Origin: Thiocapsa roseilacustris
Lineage (GTDB): Bacteria > Pseudomonadota > Gammaproteobacteria > Chromatiales > Chromatiaceae
Length of the DNA: 64,000 nucleotides
Assembly: GCF_041903755.1 (NCBI RefSeq)
Contig: NZ_JBBWVE010000004.1
Span: forward strand, 1 to 64,000
Reading direction: 5' to 3'
In this document: piece by piece, positions 8,908 through 17,990 of the stretch
Numbering within the stretch: the stretch's first letter is position 1
Layout: every line of letters starts with the position of its first letter
Program-made: the position numbers and the translations under genes
Notes under the pieces: generated by a model
Told to the model about the DNA's origin: nothing
Databases searched by the model: none
Seen by the model: the letters and a program-made list of their open reading frames with translations, nothing else

Positions 8908-10350
8908 ATGACCGAACCCCATTTCAGGCACCGCATCGCCGAGCCGCTCATACCGGTGGGCCGTCTGGAAGTCGTGAATCCCTTCGACCTGCGGCCGATC
9001 GCCACGGTGGATGTCGTGGATCGGGCCGGGATCGATCGCGCCCTGGCCGTCGCGTACGCCCTGTTTCGGGATCGCGACGCCTGGCTGCCGGCCCATCAAC
9101 GTGTCGCGATCCTGCAGCGCACCGCCGATCTGATGGGCGAGCGCGCCGAGGGCCTGGCGCTGGAGGCCGCGCGCGAGGGCGGCAAGCCGCTGACGGACTC
9201 GCGCGTGGAGGTCGCGCGGGCCATCAACGGGATGCGCAACTGCGCGGAGCTCCTGCGCAACGACGGCGGGCGCGAGATCCCGATGGGCGCGACCCCCGCC
9301 TCGGCCGGTCGCCTCGCCTTCACCACCCGCGAGCCGATCGGGCCGGTGGTCGCCATCAGCGCCTTCAATCATCCCTTGAATCTCGCCGTGCACCAGGTCG
9401 GACCGGCGCTGGCCGCCGGGTGTCCGGTGATCATCAAACCGGCCGGCGAGACGCCCTTGTCCTGCCTGCGCTTGATCGACCTGTTGCGCGAAGCGGGTCT
9501 GCCGCCGGGCTGGGCGCAGGCGTTGGTGACGGACTCGGTCGACACCGCGCAGGCGCTGGCAAGCGATCCGCGAGCGGCCTTCGTCTCCTTCATCGGCAGC
9601 GCGCGGGTCGGCTGGCATCTGCGCTCCCGTCTCGCCCCCGGCACCCGCTGCGCCTTGGAGCACGGCGGGGTTGCGCCGGTCATCGTCGACCGGGGTGTGG
9701 ACTTCGATCAGGTCGTCGCGCCGCTCGCCAAGGGCGGTTTCTATCACGCCGGGCAGGTCTGCGTGTCGGTCCAGCGTGTCTATGCCGAGCGCACGATCGC
9801 CGAGCCGCTGGCACGGGCCTTGGCCGCGGCCGGCTCGACCATGCCGGTCGGGGACCCCACCCGCGAGGAGACCGCCGTCGGCCCGCTGATCCGACCCGCC
9901 GAGATCGTGCGCATCCATGCCCGCGTGCGCGAGGCAATCGACGGCGGCGCGACCTTGATCGGGGGCGCAGAGCCGCTCGGCGAAACCTGCTATGCCCCGA
10001 CCGTGCTGCTGGACCCGCCCGAGGACGCCGCCATCAGCACGCAGGAGATCTTCGGGCCGGTGATCGCCGTCTACACCTACGACGACCCGCTCGATGCGGT
10101 CCGGCGGGCCAACGCCCTGCCCTTCGCCTTTCAGGCGGCGGTCTTCACGCGCGATCTGGCCTTCGCGCTGCGCACCTCGACGCGACTCGACGCCTCGGCG
10201 GTCATGATCAACGACCACACCGCCTTCCGCGTCGACTGGATGCCCTTCGCGGGGCTGCGTGAATCCGGACTGGGCACCGGCGGCATTCCCTACAGCTTTC
10301 GCGACATGCAGGTGGAGAAGCTGCTGGTGCTGCGCGCCGACGGGCTCTGA
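8908..10350 (+). CDS. NAD(P)-dependent aldehyde dehydrogenase
   Basis: A 480-residue aldehyde dehydrogenase that oxidises an aldehyde to the acid in the cytoplasm. The catalytic cysteine lies in GQVCVSVQR, the general-base Glu in LEHGGVAP (usual form LELGG), and the Asn of the oxyanion hole in ISAFNHPLNL. EIFGPV and the C-terminal SGLGTGGI motif are present. ATG at 8908 has GGGAGG five bases upstream. It follows alsS closely; whether the two share a pathway or only a transcript is not shown by the sequence. Confidence 0.9.
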   Translation: MTEPHFRHRIAEPLIPVGRLEVVNPFDLRPIATVDVVDRAGIDRALAVAYALFRDRDAWLPAHQRVAILQRTADLMGERAEGLALEAAREGGKPLTDSRVEVARAINGMRNCAELLRNDGGREIPMGATPASAGRLAFTTREPIGPVVAISAFNHPLNLAVHQVGPALAAGCPVIIKPAGETPLSCLRLIDLLREAGLPPGWAQALVTDSVDTAQALASDPRAAFVSFIGSARVGWHLRSRLAPGTRCALEHGGVAPVIVDRGVDFDQVVAPLAKGGFYHAGQVCVSVQRVYAERTIAEPLARALAAAGSTMPVGDPTREETAVGPLIRPAEIVRIHARVREAIDGGATLIGGAEPLGETCYAPTVLLDPPEDAAISTQEIFGPVIAVYTYDDPLDAVRRANALPFAFQAAVFTRDLAFALRTSTRLDASAVMINDHTAFRVDWMPFAGLRESGLGTGGIPYSFRDMQVEKLLVLRADGL

Positions 10351-10413
10351 ACCGCACCCGATCAACCAATCAAGTCAGGCCATCACACTCAACCGCTGAC
10401 ACGAGAACCCACC

Positions 10414-12000
10414 ATGTCCGACGAGATCCAATCGTTCCTGTTCCCCGCACTCGAAATCATGGCGGCGCTGTTCATCTTCGTGATCGGTCTGTTCGCGCTC
10501 TGGATGGTCTACGCCTTCGTCGTCGATGTCTCCCAAACCAAGCAGGCGATCCGTCGCAACTATCCGGTGATCGGACGATTTCGCTCCCTGTTCGAGTGTC
10601 TCGGCGAGTTCTTTCGCCAATACTTCTTCGCCATGGATCGCGAGGAGCTGCCCTTCAACCGCGCGCAGCGCAACTGGGTCTACCGCGCCGCCAAGGACGA
10701 GGACAACACGGTCGCGTTCGGCTCCACCCGCAACATCAGCCTGCCCGGACAGGTCATGTTCGTGAACTGTCCCTTCCCGACCTTGGGCGAGGACGCGGTG
10801 CCGCCGCAACCGGTGACGCTGGGACCCGGGGCGCGCACGCCCTACACCACGGCAGCGCTGATCAACATCTCCGCGATGAGCTACGGGGCGATCTCGCGAC
10901 CGGCCGTCGTCGCCTTGGGCGCCGGGGCCGCGCAGGCGGGCTGTTGGCTCAATACCGGCGAAGGCGGACTCTCGCTTTATCACTTGGCGAGCGGCGCGGA
11001 TCTGGTGTTTCAGATCGGCACCGCCAAGAACGGGGTCCGCGATCTTCAGGGCAACCTCTGCGACGCGCAACTGCGCGCCGTCGCCGCGCACCCGCAGGTC
11101 CGGATGTTCGAGATCAAGTTGAGCCAAGGGGCCAAGCCCGGCAAAGGCGGCATCCTGCCGGGATCCAAGGTCACCCCGGAGATCGCCGCCATCCGCGGGG
11201 TTCCGATCGGTGTGGACGCCATCAGCCCGAACCGTCATCTGGACGTCGGCAACACCGAAGAGCTGCTGGATCTCATTCATCGAGTACGCGAGGTGACCGG
11301 AAAACCGGTCGGCTTCAAGGTGGTCATCGGGGCCTATGGTTGGCTCGACGAGCTGTGCGCCGCGATCCACGCGCGGGGGCTGGGCTCGGCCCCGGACTTC
11401 ATCACGGTCGACGGCGCCGAGGGCGGCACGGGCGCCGCGCCGATGCCCCTGATCGACGACATGGGACTGCCGCTGCGCGAGAGCTTGCCGTTGCTGGTGG
11501 ACAAGCTCGGCGAGTACGGTCTGCGCGAGCGGGTCAAGGTGATCGCCTCCGGCAAGCTGATTACCCCGGCGGATGTCGCTTGGGCCTTGTGCATCGGCGC
11601 CGACTTCGTCTGCTCGGCACGCGGTTTCATGTTCGCGTTGGGCTGCATCCAGGCGCTCAAATGCAACAAGAACACCTGTCCGACCGGGATCACCACGCAC
11701 AACCCCAAGCTGCAGAAGGGTCTGCACCCGCCGACCAAGGCCGCGCGGGTCGCGGCCTATGTGAAGAACATCACCCACGAGGTCGGCATCATCGCGCATG
11801 CCTGCGGGGTACGCAGCCCGCGCGAGCTCAAGCGCTTCCACGCCCAAGTGGTCCAGCCCAACGGACGGACCATCGCGCTGGATGCACTCTACCCCGTGGT
11901 CAAGCCGCACTTGGCGATAGCCGATACTCGGGCGGAGCCCGCCGAAACGATGATCGGGAACGGTCGGCGGCCGATCGCCGCGGAGACAACCGCGGGCTGA
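10414..12000 (+). CDS. FMN-binding glutamate synthase-family protein, membrane anchored
   Basis: A 528-residue protein with one N-terminal membrane span (about residues 8-33) and a glutamate-synthase central/FMN domain (GltB-like, COG0069). The FMN barrel has DGAEGGTGAAP and the cysteine cluster C-x5-C-x4-CPTG in CIQALKCNKNTCPTG, which binds a 3Fe-4S cluster in glutamate synthase. It lacks the amidotransferase domain, so ammonia-from-glutamine activity is unlikely; the substrate of these stand-alone proteins is unknown. It is 63 bases after the aldehyde dehydrogenase and probably in the same transcript. Confidence 0.85.
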   Translation: MSDEIQSFLFPALEIMAALFIFVIGLFALWMVYAFVVDVSQTKQAIRRNYPVIGRFRSLFECLGEFFRQYFFAMDREELPFNRAQRNWVYRAAKDEDNTVAFGSTRNISLPGQVMFVNCPFPTLGEDAVPPQPVTLGPGARTPYTTAALINISAMSYGAISRPAVVALGAGAAQAGCWLNTGEGGLSLYHLASGADLVFQIGTAKNGVRDLQGNLCDAQLRAVAAHPQVRMFEIKLSQGAKPGKGGILPGSKVTPEIAAIRGVPIGVDAISPNRHLDVGNTEELLDLIHRVREVTGKPVGFKVVIGAYGWLDELCAAIHARGLGSAPDFITVDGAEGGTGAAPMPLIDDMGLPLRESLPLLVDKLGEYGLRERVKVIASGKLITPADVAWALCIGADFVCSARGFMFALGCIQALKCNKNTCPTGITTHNPKLQKGLHPPTKAARVAAYVKNITHEVGIIAHACGVRSPRELKRFHAQVVQPNGRTIALDALYPVVKPHLAIADTRAEPAETMIGNGRRPIAAETTAG

Positions 12001-12077
12001 GCACAAGACTGCCGGCCGTGCCACGGCCCGACCCCATCACGACAACCACTCATGACAACCACTCACGGAGACACCGC

Positions 12078-12635
12078 ATGACCGACTTCCCGAATCACGA
12101 CCGCCATAGCGCACCCGCCGCCGCACTGCCCTCGTTCGACGCCGCCGAAGGCAAGTTCGGCATGATCCCCAACCTGGCCCGCAAGATGGCGACCGCCCCG
12201 GCCCTGCTCGAGGCATACCTGCAGGTGGGCGCACTCTTCGACACCACCTCGCTGACCCCGCAGGAACGCCAGGTCGTCCTGCTCACGGTCAGCCGCGAGA
12301 ACGGCTGCGGCTATTGCATTGGCGCCCACAGCGTGCTGGCCGACATGAGCAAGGTCCCCGAGGCGGTCACCGCCGCGATTCGCGAGGACGGGCCCATCCC
12401 GGACCCGCGTCTCGCCGCATTGAATCGCTTCACACGGGTCATGGTCCAACAGCGCGGTTGGGTGCCCGAGGAGGAGCTGCAGGCCTTTCTCGACGCCGGC
12501 TTCGACCGGCAACAGGTCCTGGAGGTGGTGCTCGGCGTGGGGATGAAGACCTTGTCGAACTACACCAATCACATCGCCGGCACGACCTTGGACGAGGCCT
12601 TTGCTCATCGGGCTTGGGAGCCACCGAACGCGTGA
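12078..12635 (+). CDS. Carboxymuconolactone decarboxylase/AhpD-family protein
   Basis: A 185-residue AhpD-like protein, peroxidase-related subgroup. The redox motif CGYCIGAHS provides the CxxC pair plus the downstream His. N-terminal KFGMIPNLAR and C-terminal VLGVGMKTLSNYTNHIA are family features. It probably acts as a thiol-disulfide peroxidase or reductase partner; the substrate is unknown. CGGAG lies seven bases before the ATG. Its last codons overlap the GTG start of the next gene by four bases, so the two are translationally coupled. Confidence 0.85.
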   Translation: MTDFPNHDRHSAPAAALPSFDAAEGKFGMIPNLARKMATAPALLEAYLQVGALFDTTSLTPQERQVVLLTVSRENGCGYCIGAHSVLADMSKVPEAVTAAIREDGPIPDPRLAALNRFTRVMVQQRGWVPEEELQAFLDAGFDRQQVLEVVLGVGMKTLSNYTNHIAGTTLDEAFAHRAWEPPNA

Positions 12636-13435
12636 GCACGCCGAGACCTCGACCGGAACTGACGATCGGAGCACAGACCGAGGCGACGACGGCCGCGTTG
12701 CACGAGGTGCTCCGCTTGCCGGCGTCGAACCTGCGCGTCGAGGTCGATGACGCGACGGGAGCCGGGGTCGTCTGCGTGCCGGTCAGCTATCGGGCCTGCT
12801 GGGACGACGGGTTCGGCGCACGGGGCTGGAAGCTCGACGCCGCTCGCGCGGACCCGGAGATCATTGCCAGCACCCGCGAAACCGGCGGGGTCCTGCCGAC
12901 ATCGGTGCTCGTTCACGACACCTTGGATCATCTGGTCAGCGGATTCGCGCCCAGCGGACACCGCGCCGAGGCGATGGCCTTGGACCGGCTCGCCCTGCGC
13001 ACCGGAGCCGACCCCACGCCGGACTATCGCCAGATGATCCGCGAGGATCTGCTGGCCGGGCATGTCCTCGGCGAGTCCGCGGCAAGCTTCATCGGAGAGG
13101 CACTGCGCCGGCACTGCTCCGCGGACATCGACCTGGACGACGATCGGCAGGTGATGACCGATCTGAGACGGCGTCTGGGTGAAGAGGCGCTCACCGAGGC
13201 GTTGCTCGCGCGGTTCAGAGCGCTCGGCGCGGCGGGCCGAGCGCACGCGCTGGCGAGCTGGCGACGACTCGGGCACGACCCCGAGCGCAGCGGACCGCTG
13301 GGTCTGGCGATGCAAGCGGTGCTCGAGCGCATCGACCGGGCGGTCGAGCAGCGCGGCGTCCCGGCGCTGCACGGGGAATTCCGGCTTTGCGGGGACGCCT
13401 GCCGTTGGTCTTCCGACCCGCACCGCTTAGACTGA
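12632..13435 (+). CDS. Unknown protein coupled to an AhpD-like gene
   Basis: A 267-residue protein starting at a GTG that overlaps the previous stop codon (GTGA). I do not recognise a family. The segment LVHDTLDHLVSGF followed by SGHRAEAMAL looks like a conserved H-D-x2-DH...H-x2-E metal-type pattern. It has no signal peptide or membrane span and only a few cysteines near the end (CGDAC). Coupling to the AhpD-like gene suggests a shared redox or detoxification role, which is inference only. Confidence 0.7.
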   Translation: MSTPRPRPELTIGAQTEATTAALHEVLRLPASNLRVEVDDATGAGVVCVPVSYRACWDDGFGARGWKLDAARADPEIIASTRETGGVLPTSVLVHDTLDHLVSGFAPSGHRAEAMALDRLALRTGADPTPDYRQMIREDLLAGHVLGESAASFIGEALRRHCSADIDLDDDRQVMTDLRRRLGEEALTEALLARFRALGAAGRAHALASWRRLGHDPERSGPLGLAMQAVLERIDRAVEQRGVPALHGEFRLCGDACRWSSDPHRLD

Positions 13436-13470
13436 CCGGACTTCGACCCGACGCGACGACGCGCAACCCG

Positions 13471-14229
13471 ATGGACGATGCACGCATGATGGACTGGCTC
13501 ATCGCCCTGCACGCGGGCTTGCCGCGCCTCGGCCCCGGCAGCGACACGGCAACGCGACGGGCGTTGGCCGACTGTGTCGGACTACCGGCCGTGCCCGAGA
13601 TCCTGGACGTCGGGTGCGGCAGCGGCGCCTCATCCCTGGTTCTGGCGGAGGCGACTGCGGGGCGTATCACTGCCGTCGATCGCGTGCCGCTGTTCCTCCG
13701 CGAGCTACGGATACGGGCACAGGCGCGCGGTCTCGACGGAAGGATTCACCCTCTGGTCGCCGACATGCATGCCCTGCCCTTCCGAAGCGCCGCCTTCGAT
13801 CTGATCTGGAGCGAGGGGGCCATCTACATCATGGGCTTCGACGCGGGTCTGACGCACTGGCACAGCCTGCTGCGCCCGCGCGGCTGGCTCGTCGTCTCAG
13901 AGCTGTCCTGGTTGACCGATCATCCCCCGGCGGACTTGCGCGACTATTGGCGCGAGGGCTATCCCGGAATGCGCAACGTCGCGGATAACCTGGCCGCGGC
14001 AAGCAGCCTTGGATGGGAACCCGTCGGGCATTTTCCGCTGTCGGCGGACGCCTGGACGATCGACTATTCCGGTCCGTTGCAGGCGCGCTTGCCGAGCTTC
14101 CGCGCCGCTCACGCCGACGATCCGGATGCGCAAGCCGTCGCCGACATGACCGAGCAGGAAATCGCGCTGATGACGGATGCGGCCGGGACCTGTGGGTATG
14201 TGTTCTATATCCTGCGCCGCATCGGGTAA
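13471..14229 (+). CDS. Class I SAM-dependent methyltransferase
   Basis: A 252-residue methyltransferase. Motif I is ILDVGCGSGAS, motif II ends in the acidic AVDR, and the segment LVADMHALPF...FDLIWSEGAIY is typical of the small-molecule methyltransferase group. The acceptor is not predictable. The start at 13471 is a choice among several ATGs (13387, 13471, 13486), none with a good ribosome binding site. It follows the unknown gene by 35 bases. Confidence 0.8.
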   Translation: MDDARMMDWLIALHAGLPRLGPGSDTATRRALADCVGLPAVPEILDVGCGSGASSLVLAEATAGRITAVDRVPLFLRELRIRAQARGLDGRIHPLVADMHALPFRSAAFDLIWSEGAIYIMGFDAGLTHWHSLLRPRGWLVVSELSWLTDHPPADLRDYWREGYPGMRNVADNLAAASSLGWEPVGHFPLSADAWTIDYSGPLQARLPSFRAAHADDPDAQAVADMTEQEIALMTDAAGTCGYVFYILRRIG

Positions 14230-14380
14230 TCGGACATCGGTGCGCGGGCAGCACATCCCATACGCGCAGACCGGACGCTGCCGTCAGTGGCCGCACCTCG
14301 GGCCTAGCCCTGGCGGGTCTTGGTCATCGTCTCGGACTTTGCACGGCGGGGAGTGAATATGAGACCACGAGGACGCATCG

Positions 14381-15202
14381 ATGTGTGAGCTGCTTGGTCT
14401 GAGCAGTGCGCAGCCGGTCGGACTGGCGAACATCCTGCGTGCCTTCGCCCGGCGAGGCGGAGAGACCGCGGATAATCCCGACGGCTGGGGTGTCTACCAC
14501 CGACACCGTGACGACTGCGGCTTGGAAAAGGCACCCGAGGCCGCTGCGGCGAGCGCGAGGTTCGCCGATCTGGCGCGCTCGTTGCGCGCAGAGGTCCTAG
14601 TTGCGCATGTCCGCAAGGCCAATCCACCCACTGCGCTCGAGCTCGAAAACACTCACCCGTTCGTGCGCAACTGCTGTGGTCAAGACTGGATCTTCGCCCA
14701 CAACGGGAAGGTCGATGCCGTGCACGACTCCGATCCGTTCCGCCAAGCCGGGATCTGCCGACCCTACGGCGCCACCGACTCCGAGGTCTTGTTCTGCTAC
14801 CTGTTGCAGGAGATTGCGCGCGTCTTCGCGGACCAATCCACGGCCGACGCGACCCCATGGTTCGACGCCCTGGCCACGGCCAGCCGTTTGGTGGCTGCCA
14901 AAGGCCAATTCAATTTCCTGCTCACCGACGGCACGCTGCTGTTGGCCCATGCCCACGACCGGCTGCACGGTGCCCGACTTGCCGACCGCGACCTGAATGC
15001 CTACCTCGTCGCAAGCGAACCGCTGCGGGTGGCCGCCGACTGGCAGGCGTTGGGACCCTATCAACTCCTGGTGTTTTGCCGAGGCGAGATCCTGGCCAGC
15101 CTGGCGACTACGCCGGACACGAACGGCCTGCACGGTGCAAGGCGTGAACCGGAACCGGCGAATCTAAACCGCGTCCAGAGCGAGATGCTGATTTTCGAGT
15201 GA
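14381..15202 (+). CDS. Class II glutamine amidotransferase, YafJ-like
   Basis: A 273-residue Ntn-hydrolase. The catalytic cysteine is residue 2 (MCELLGLSS), exposed after removal of Met1. Conserved residues follow in DGWGVYH, HVRKAN and FAHNGKVD, the glutamine-binding and oxyanion features of class II amidotransferases. There is no synthase domain, so it hydrolyses an amide by itself or serves a partner; in the YafJ/EgtC group the substrate is often gamma-glutamyl. GAGGA lies seven bases upstream of the ATG. It stands alone. Confidence 0.9.
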   Translation: MCELLGLSSAQPVGLANILRAFARRGGETADNPDGWGVYHRHRDDCGLEKAPEAAAASARFADLARSLRAEVLVAHVRKANPPTALELENTHPFVRNCCGQDWIFAHNGKVDAVHDSDPFRQAGICRPYGATDSEVLFCYLLQEIARVFADQSTADATPWFDALATASRLVAAKGQFNFLLTDGTLLLAHAHDRLHGARLADRDLNAYLVASEPLRVAADWQALGPYQLLVFCRGEILASLATTPDTNGLHGARREPEPANLNRVQSEMLIFE

Positions 15203-15655
15203 GATCGACGTTTGGTGCATCCACGGTACTCGGCGTGGACACGGTTCAAAATGATATATTTTTTAAACGCTTGTCACGTCTTCCGGGGCCGATCCCATCC
15301 AAAAACATCGCATACCGCGCCGGGCGCGGTTTAGGCCGTCTCACTTTTGCATCCGACTGACCATGGCCCCGGACACCGCCTCGAGAAACAAAGGGCGGGA
15401 CCAACACAAGGCCAAGGGAAAGGACCCATCGAGGCTCGCCGGGAACGAAACAGAGCGCCGTTTCCCTCCAAGTCGATCAAATATTCAACCGATGGGTTGA
15501 TGATTTCCGTGGAATCTGCCAGCATCTTTGCCGACCTGCAGATTGCCGAACCGCCGCAGGCGGCTTTCCCCATCCGGATTCGAAGGGAGATGCCGCCTGG
15601 CAGTCCGCTGATTGCACAAACCGTTTCACTCGCCGAGCCCACGCCGGAGGCCGCC
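15203..15655. other. Intergenic region upstream of the TVP38-rhodanese gene
   Basis: About 450 bases without a gene. An AT-rich patch at 15246-15270 is the best promoter candidate. A short inverted repeat CAACC-N4-GGTTG at 15486-15499 could be a regulator site. The plus-strand frame is open from 15347 into the next gene but has no start signal and reads as non-coding. Confidence 0.5.
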
Positions 15656-16639
15656 ATGAATCGTACGCTTCTCCGCATCCTGGGCGCCCTGCTGCTGGTC
15701 GGTGCGGTGACCACCGCCCTGCTCTACCGCGAGCATCTCGACGTCGCGGCACTGGAGGCATGGGTGAGCGGCGCCGGTGCCGCAGCACCGCTTGTCTTCA
15801 TCGGGATCTATGCGCTTGCCACGGTCCTCTTCCTGCCCGGTGCGGTGCTCACCCTGGCCGGCGGCGCCCTGTTCGGCCCGCTCTGGGGCACGCTCTACAA
15901 CCTGATCGGGGCCACGCTCGGCGCGGCACTAGCCTTCCTCATTGCCCGCCATCTCGCCGGCGACTGGGTGCAGGCCCGCACCAAGGGGCTACTCGCGCGC
16001 CTGATCCAAGGGGTCGAGGCCGAGGGCTGGCGCTTCGTCGCCTTCACCCGACTGGTGCCGCTGTTCCCGTTCAATCTGCTCAACTACGCACTGGGCCTGA
16101 CCCGCATCCGCTTTCTGCCGTACTTGCTGGCGAGCCTGGTGTTCATGCTGCCGGGCGCCGTAGCCTATACCTACCTGGGCTTCGCCGGGCGCGAGGCGAT
16201 CGCCGGCGAGGGTCTGATCCGCAACGGCCTGATCGCACTCGCGTTGCTCGCCGCGGTGGCCTTCCTGCCGAGACTGGTCGCGCGGCTGCGTCAGCGCCCG
16301 ATGCTGCCGATCGAGGAGCTCAAGCGTCGCCTCGAGGCCAAGGACGAGGATATCCTGGTGCTCGACGTGCGCACGCCCGAGGACTTCGTCGGTGAGCAAG
16401 GCCATATCGCCGGGGCGCTCAACATCCCGCTGGAGAGCCTGCCCGAGCGGATCGAAGCGCTCGGATCGGACCTCGAGCGGCCGATCGCGCTGGTGTGCCG
16501 CACCGACCGCCGTTCGGCCAAGGCCGCAGCCCTGCTCGCCGGCCGCGGCTTCGGCCAGGTGCAGGTGGTCCAAGGCGGCATGACCGCCTGGCTGGCCCAC
16601 GGCTGGCCGGTCGAACAGGCCCGTCCACAAGCCGATTAA
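15656..16639 (+). CDS. TVP38/TMEM64 membrane domain fused to a rhodanese
   Basis: A 327-residue fusion. Residues 1-215 are a TVP38/TMEM64 multi-span domain with the conserved FTRLVPLFPFNLLNY segment. Residues about 225-322 are a rhodanese domain with catalytic Cys in LVCRTDRRS and the HIAGALNIPL motif, facing whichever side the last span dictates. It probably handles persulfide sulfur at the membrane, which is inference. GGAGG lies five bases before the ATG at 15656. It is the second TVP38 fusion in this window; the first carries a disulfide reductase. Confidence 0.9.
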   Translation: MNRTLLRILGALLLVGAVTTALLYREHLDVAALEAWVSGAGAAAPLVFIGIYALATVLFLPGAVLTLAGGALFGPLWGTLYNLIGATLGAALAFLIARHLAGDWVQARTKGLLARLIQGVEAEGWRFVAFTRLVPLFPFNLLNYALGLTRIRFLPYLLASLVFMLPGAVAYTYLGFAGREAIAGEGLIRNGLIALALLAAVAFLPRLVARLRQRPMLPIEELKRRLEAKDEDILVLDVRTPEDFVGEQGHIAGALNIPLESLPERIEALGSDLERPIALVCRTDRRSAKAAALLAGRGFGQVQVVQGGMTAWLAHGWPVEQARPQAD

Positions 16640-16681
16640 ACCGCATTCGCGAGTCTGCACCTGCCGATCCGGATCATCATC

Positions 16682-17197
16682 ATGGCAACCGACTCGACCA
16701 CCGACGCCGAGCATCCCGGCGTCATGCCCGACGCGGCGGCCGAAGACCTCTGGCCGTCCGCCGACTACCATCGCCAGGTCGAGACTCTGCGTACCGCCAT
16801 CGGGGAGACGATCTACCTGGTGGAAGTGGTCGAGAGCCCCATTCAGCTCAGTGTCCATCTCAGCGGAACGCCTTACGTCCTGCTCGGGCTCATCGACTTC
16901 CCACGCCCGGATCCGGCGCGAGGACTGACCCCGCACCTGATCCTACTCGACGACGGGCGCGGGCTGAATCTGGGGCGTATCGCCCGCATCAGCCGCCGCC
17001 CCTTCGATCCTGCACCGGACGATCTGCTCTATCTCGACCAAGCGACGAGCCAGCACCTCCTGTTCGGCGAGCGCCGCCTGTCACGCGACTTTCTCGCCCG
17101 GCACACGCGGCTGGCACTCGCGCATTGTCTCGGCTATCCGCTCGACGAGCCGACCCGTCATTTAGCGGGACCCGAGAGCAAAAAGGATGCGCCATGA
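16682..17197 (+). CDS. Unknown protein of 171 residues
   Basis: I do not recognise a family. The protein is acidic, with no signal peptide, membrane span or cysteine motif. The segment SVHLSGTPYVLLGLIDFPRPDP and the following LIL-DDGRGLNLGRIARIS read as a folded beta-rich domain. Its stop overlaps the start of the next methyltransferase (ATGA), so the two are translationally coupled, and it follows the TVP38-rhodanese gene by 42 bases. Function is unknown. Confidence 0.75.
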   Translation: MATDSTTDAEHPGVMPDAAAEDLWPSADYHRQVETLRTAIGETIYLVEVVESPIQLSVHLSGTPYVLLGLIDFPRPDPARGLTPHLILLDDGRGLNLGRIARISRRPFDPAPDDLLYLDQATSQHLLFGERRLSRDFLARHTRLALAHCLGYPLDEPTRHLAGPESKKDAP

Positions 17198-17889
17198 GGC
17201 GCGCGCCGCAGGACTATCATGCTTGGTACGCAAGCGAGCGAGGCGCCTGGATGGGCGCTCGGGAGCGCCGCCTGATGCTCGACCTTCTCGCCCTGCCGTC
17301 CGGCGGGACGGTTCTGGATGTCGGCTGCGGGACCGGCTATTTCAGCAGCGCGCTCGCCGACGCCGGATGCGAGGTGACTGCACTGGATCCGGATGACGCT
17401 GCATTGGCATTCGCGCTGCGCCGCGATCCACGTTTGAGAGGGATTCAGGGTGTCGCCGAGGCGCTCCCGTTTACCGATGGTGCCTTCGATGGCGCGGTGG
17501 CCATGACCAGTCTCTGCTTTTGTGCGCAACCGGCCTTGGCGCTACGCGAGCTCTGGCGGATCAGTCGACGCGGGGTCGTGTTGGGGCTGCTCCATCGACG
17601 AAGTCTGCTCTATCCGGCAAAGGCGGGGCGAGGCGGTTACCGGGGTGCGCGCTGGGATCGCCCGGCTGACGTGCTTGAATGGGCCTCCGCGCTGCAGCCG
17701 CTCCCCGAGATCCAAATGCGCTCGGCGTTTTTGCTGCCTGCGCACGGCCCCGTGGCGCGCTGGGTCGAGACGCATTTGGTCGACCGACTTCCGTTCGGTG
17801 GTTTCCTCGCCGTCGCGCTGCGCCGATCGGAACCCGCGCTGCAGAATCAAGCGCGACAGGACACGCAGCCGCTTCAGCCGCAACGATGA
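17194..17889 (+). CDS. SAM-dependent methyltransferase, UbiE/COQ5-like
   Basis: A 231-residue class I methyltransferase. Motif I is VLDVGCGTGYFSSAL, motif II VTALDPD, and the segment GVAEALPFTDGAFD is typical of the Methyltransf_11 group. The acceptor is unknown. The ATG overlaps the preceding stop by four bases, giving a probable three-gene unit with the TVP38-rhodanese and the 171-residue protein. Confidence 0.85.
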   Translation: MRRAPQDYHAWYASERGAWMGARERRLMLDLLALPSGGTVLDVGCGTGYFSSALADAGCEVTALDPDDAALAFALRRDPRLRGIQGVAEALPFTDGAFDGAVAMTSLCFCAQPALALRELWRISRRGVVLGLLHRRSLLYPAKAGRGGYRGARWDRPADVLEWASALQPLPEIQMRSAFLLPAHGPVARWVETHLVDRLPFGGFLAVALRRSEPALQNQARQDTQPLQPQR

Positions 17890-17990
17890 CGCAGAGTGAA
17901 TTCGCAGGATCCAACCGGCGGCCGCACATGGGGCGAATTGTCCGCGGCACAGGCTGATCCTCCTTCTTGCCCGGGTGCCGACCGGCAGGT

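Noticed and set aside
12037..12064. 12-base direct repeat GACAACCACTCA in the gap before the AhpD-like gene
   Set aside because: Only two short copies with no operator symmetry; likely a local duplication without clear role.
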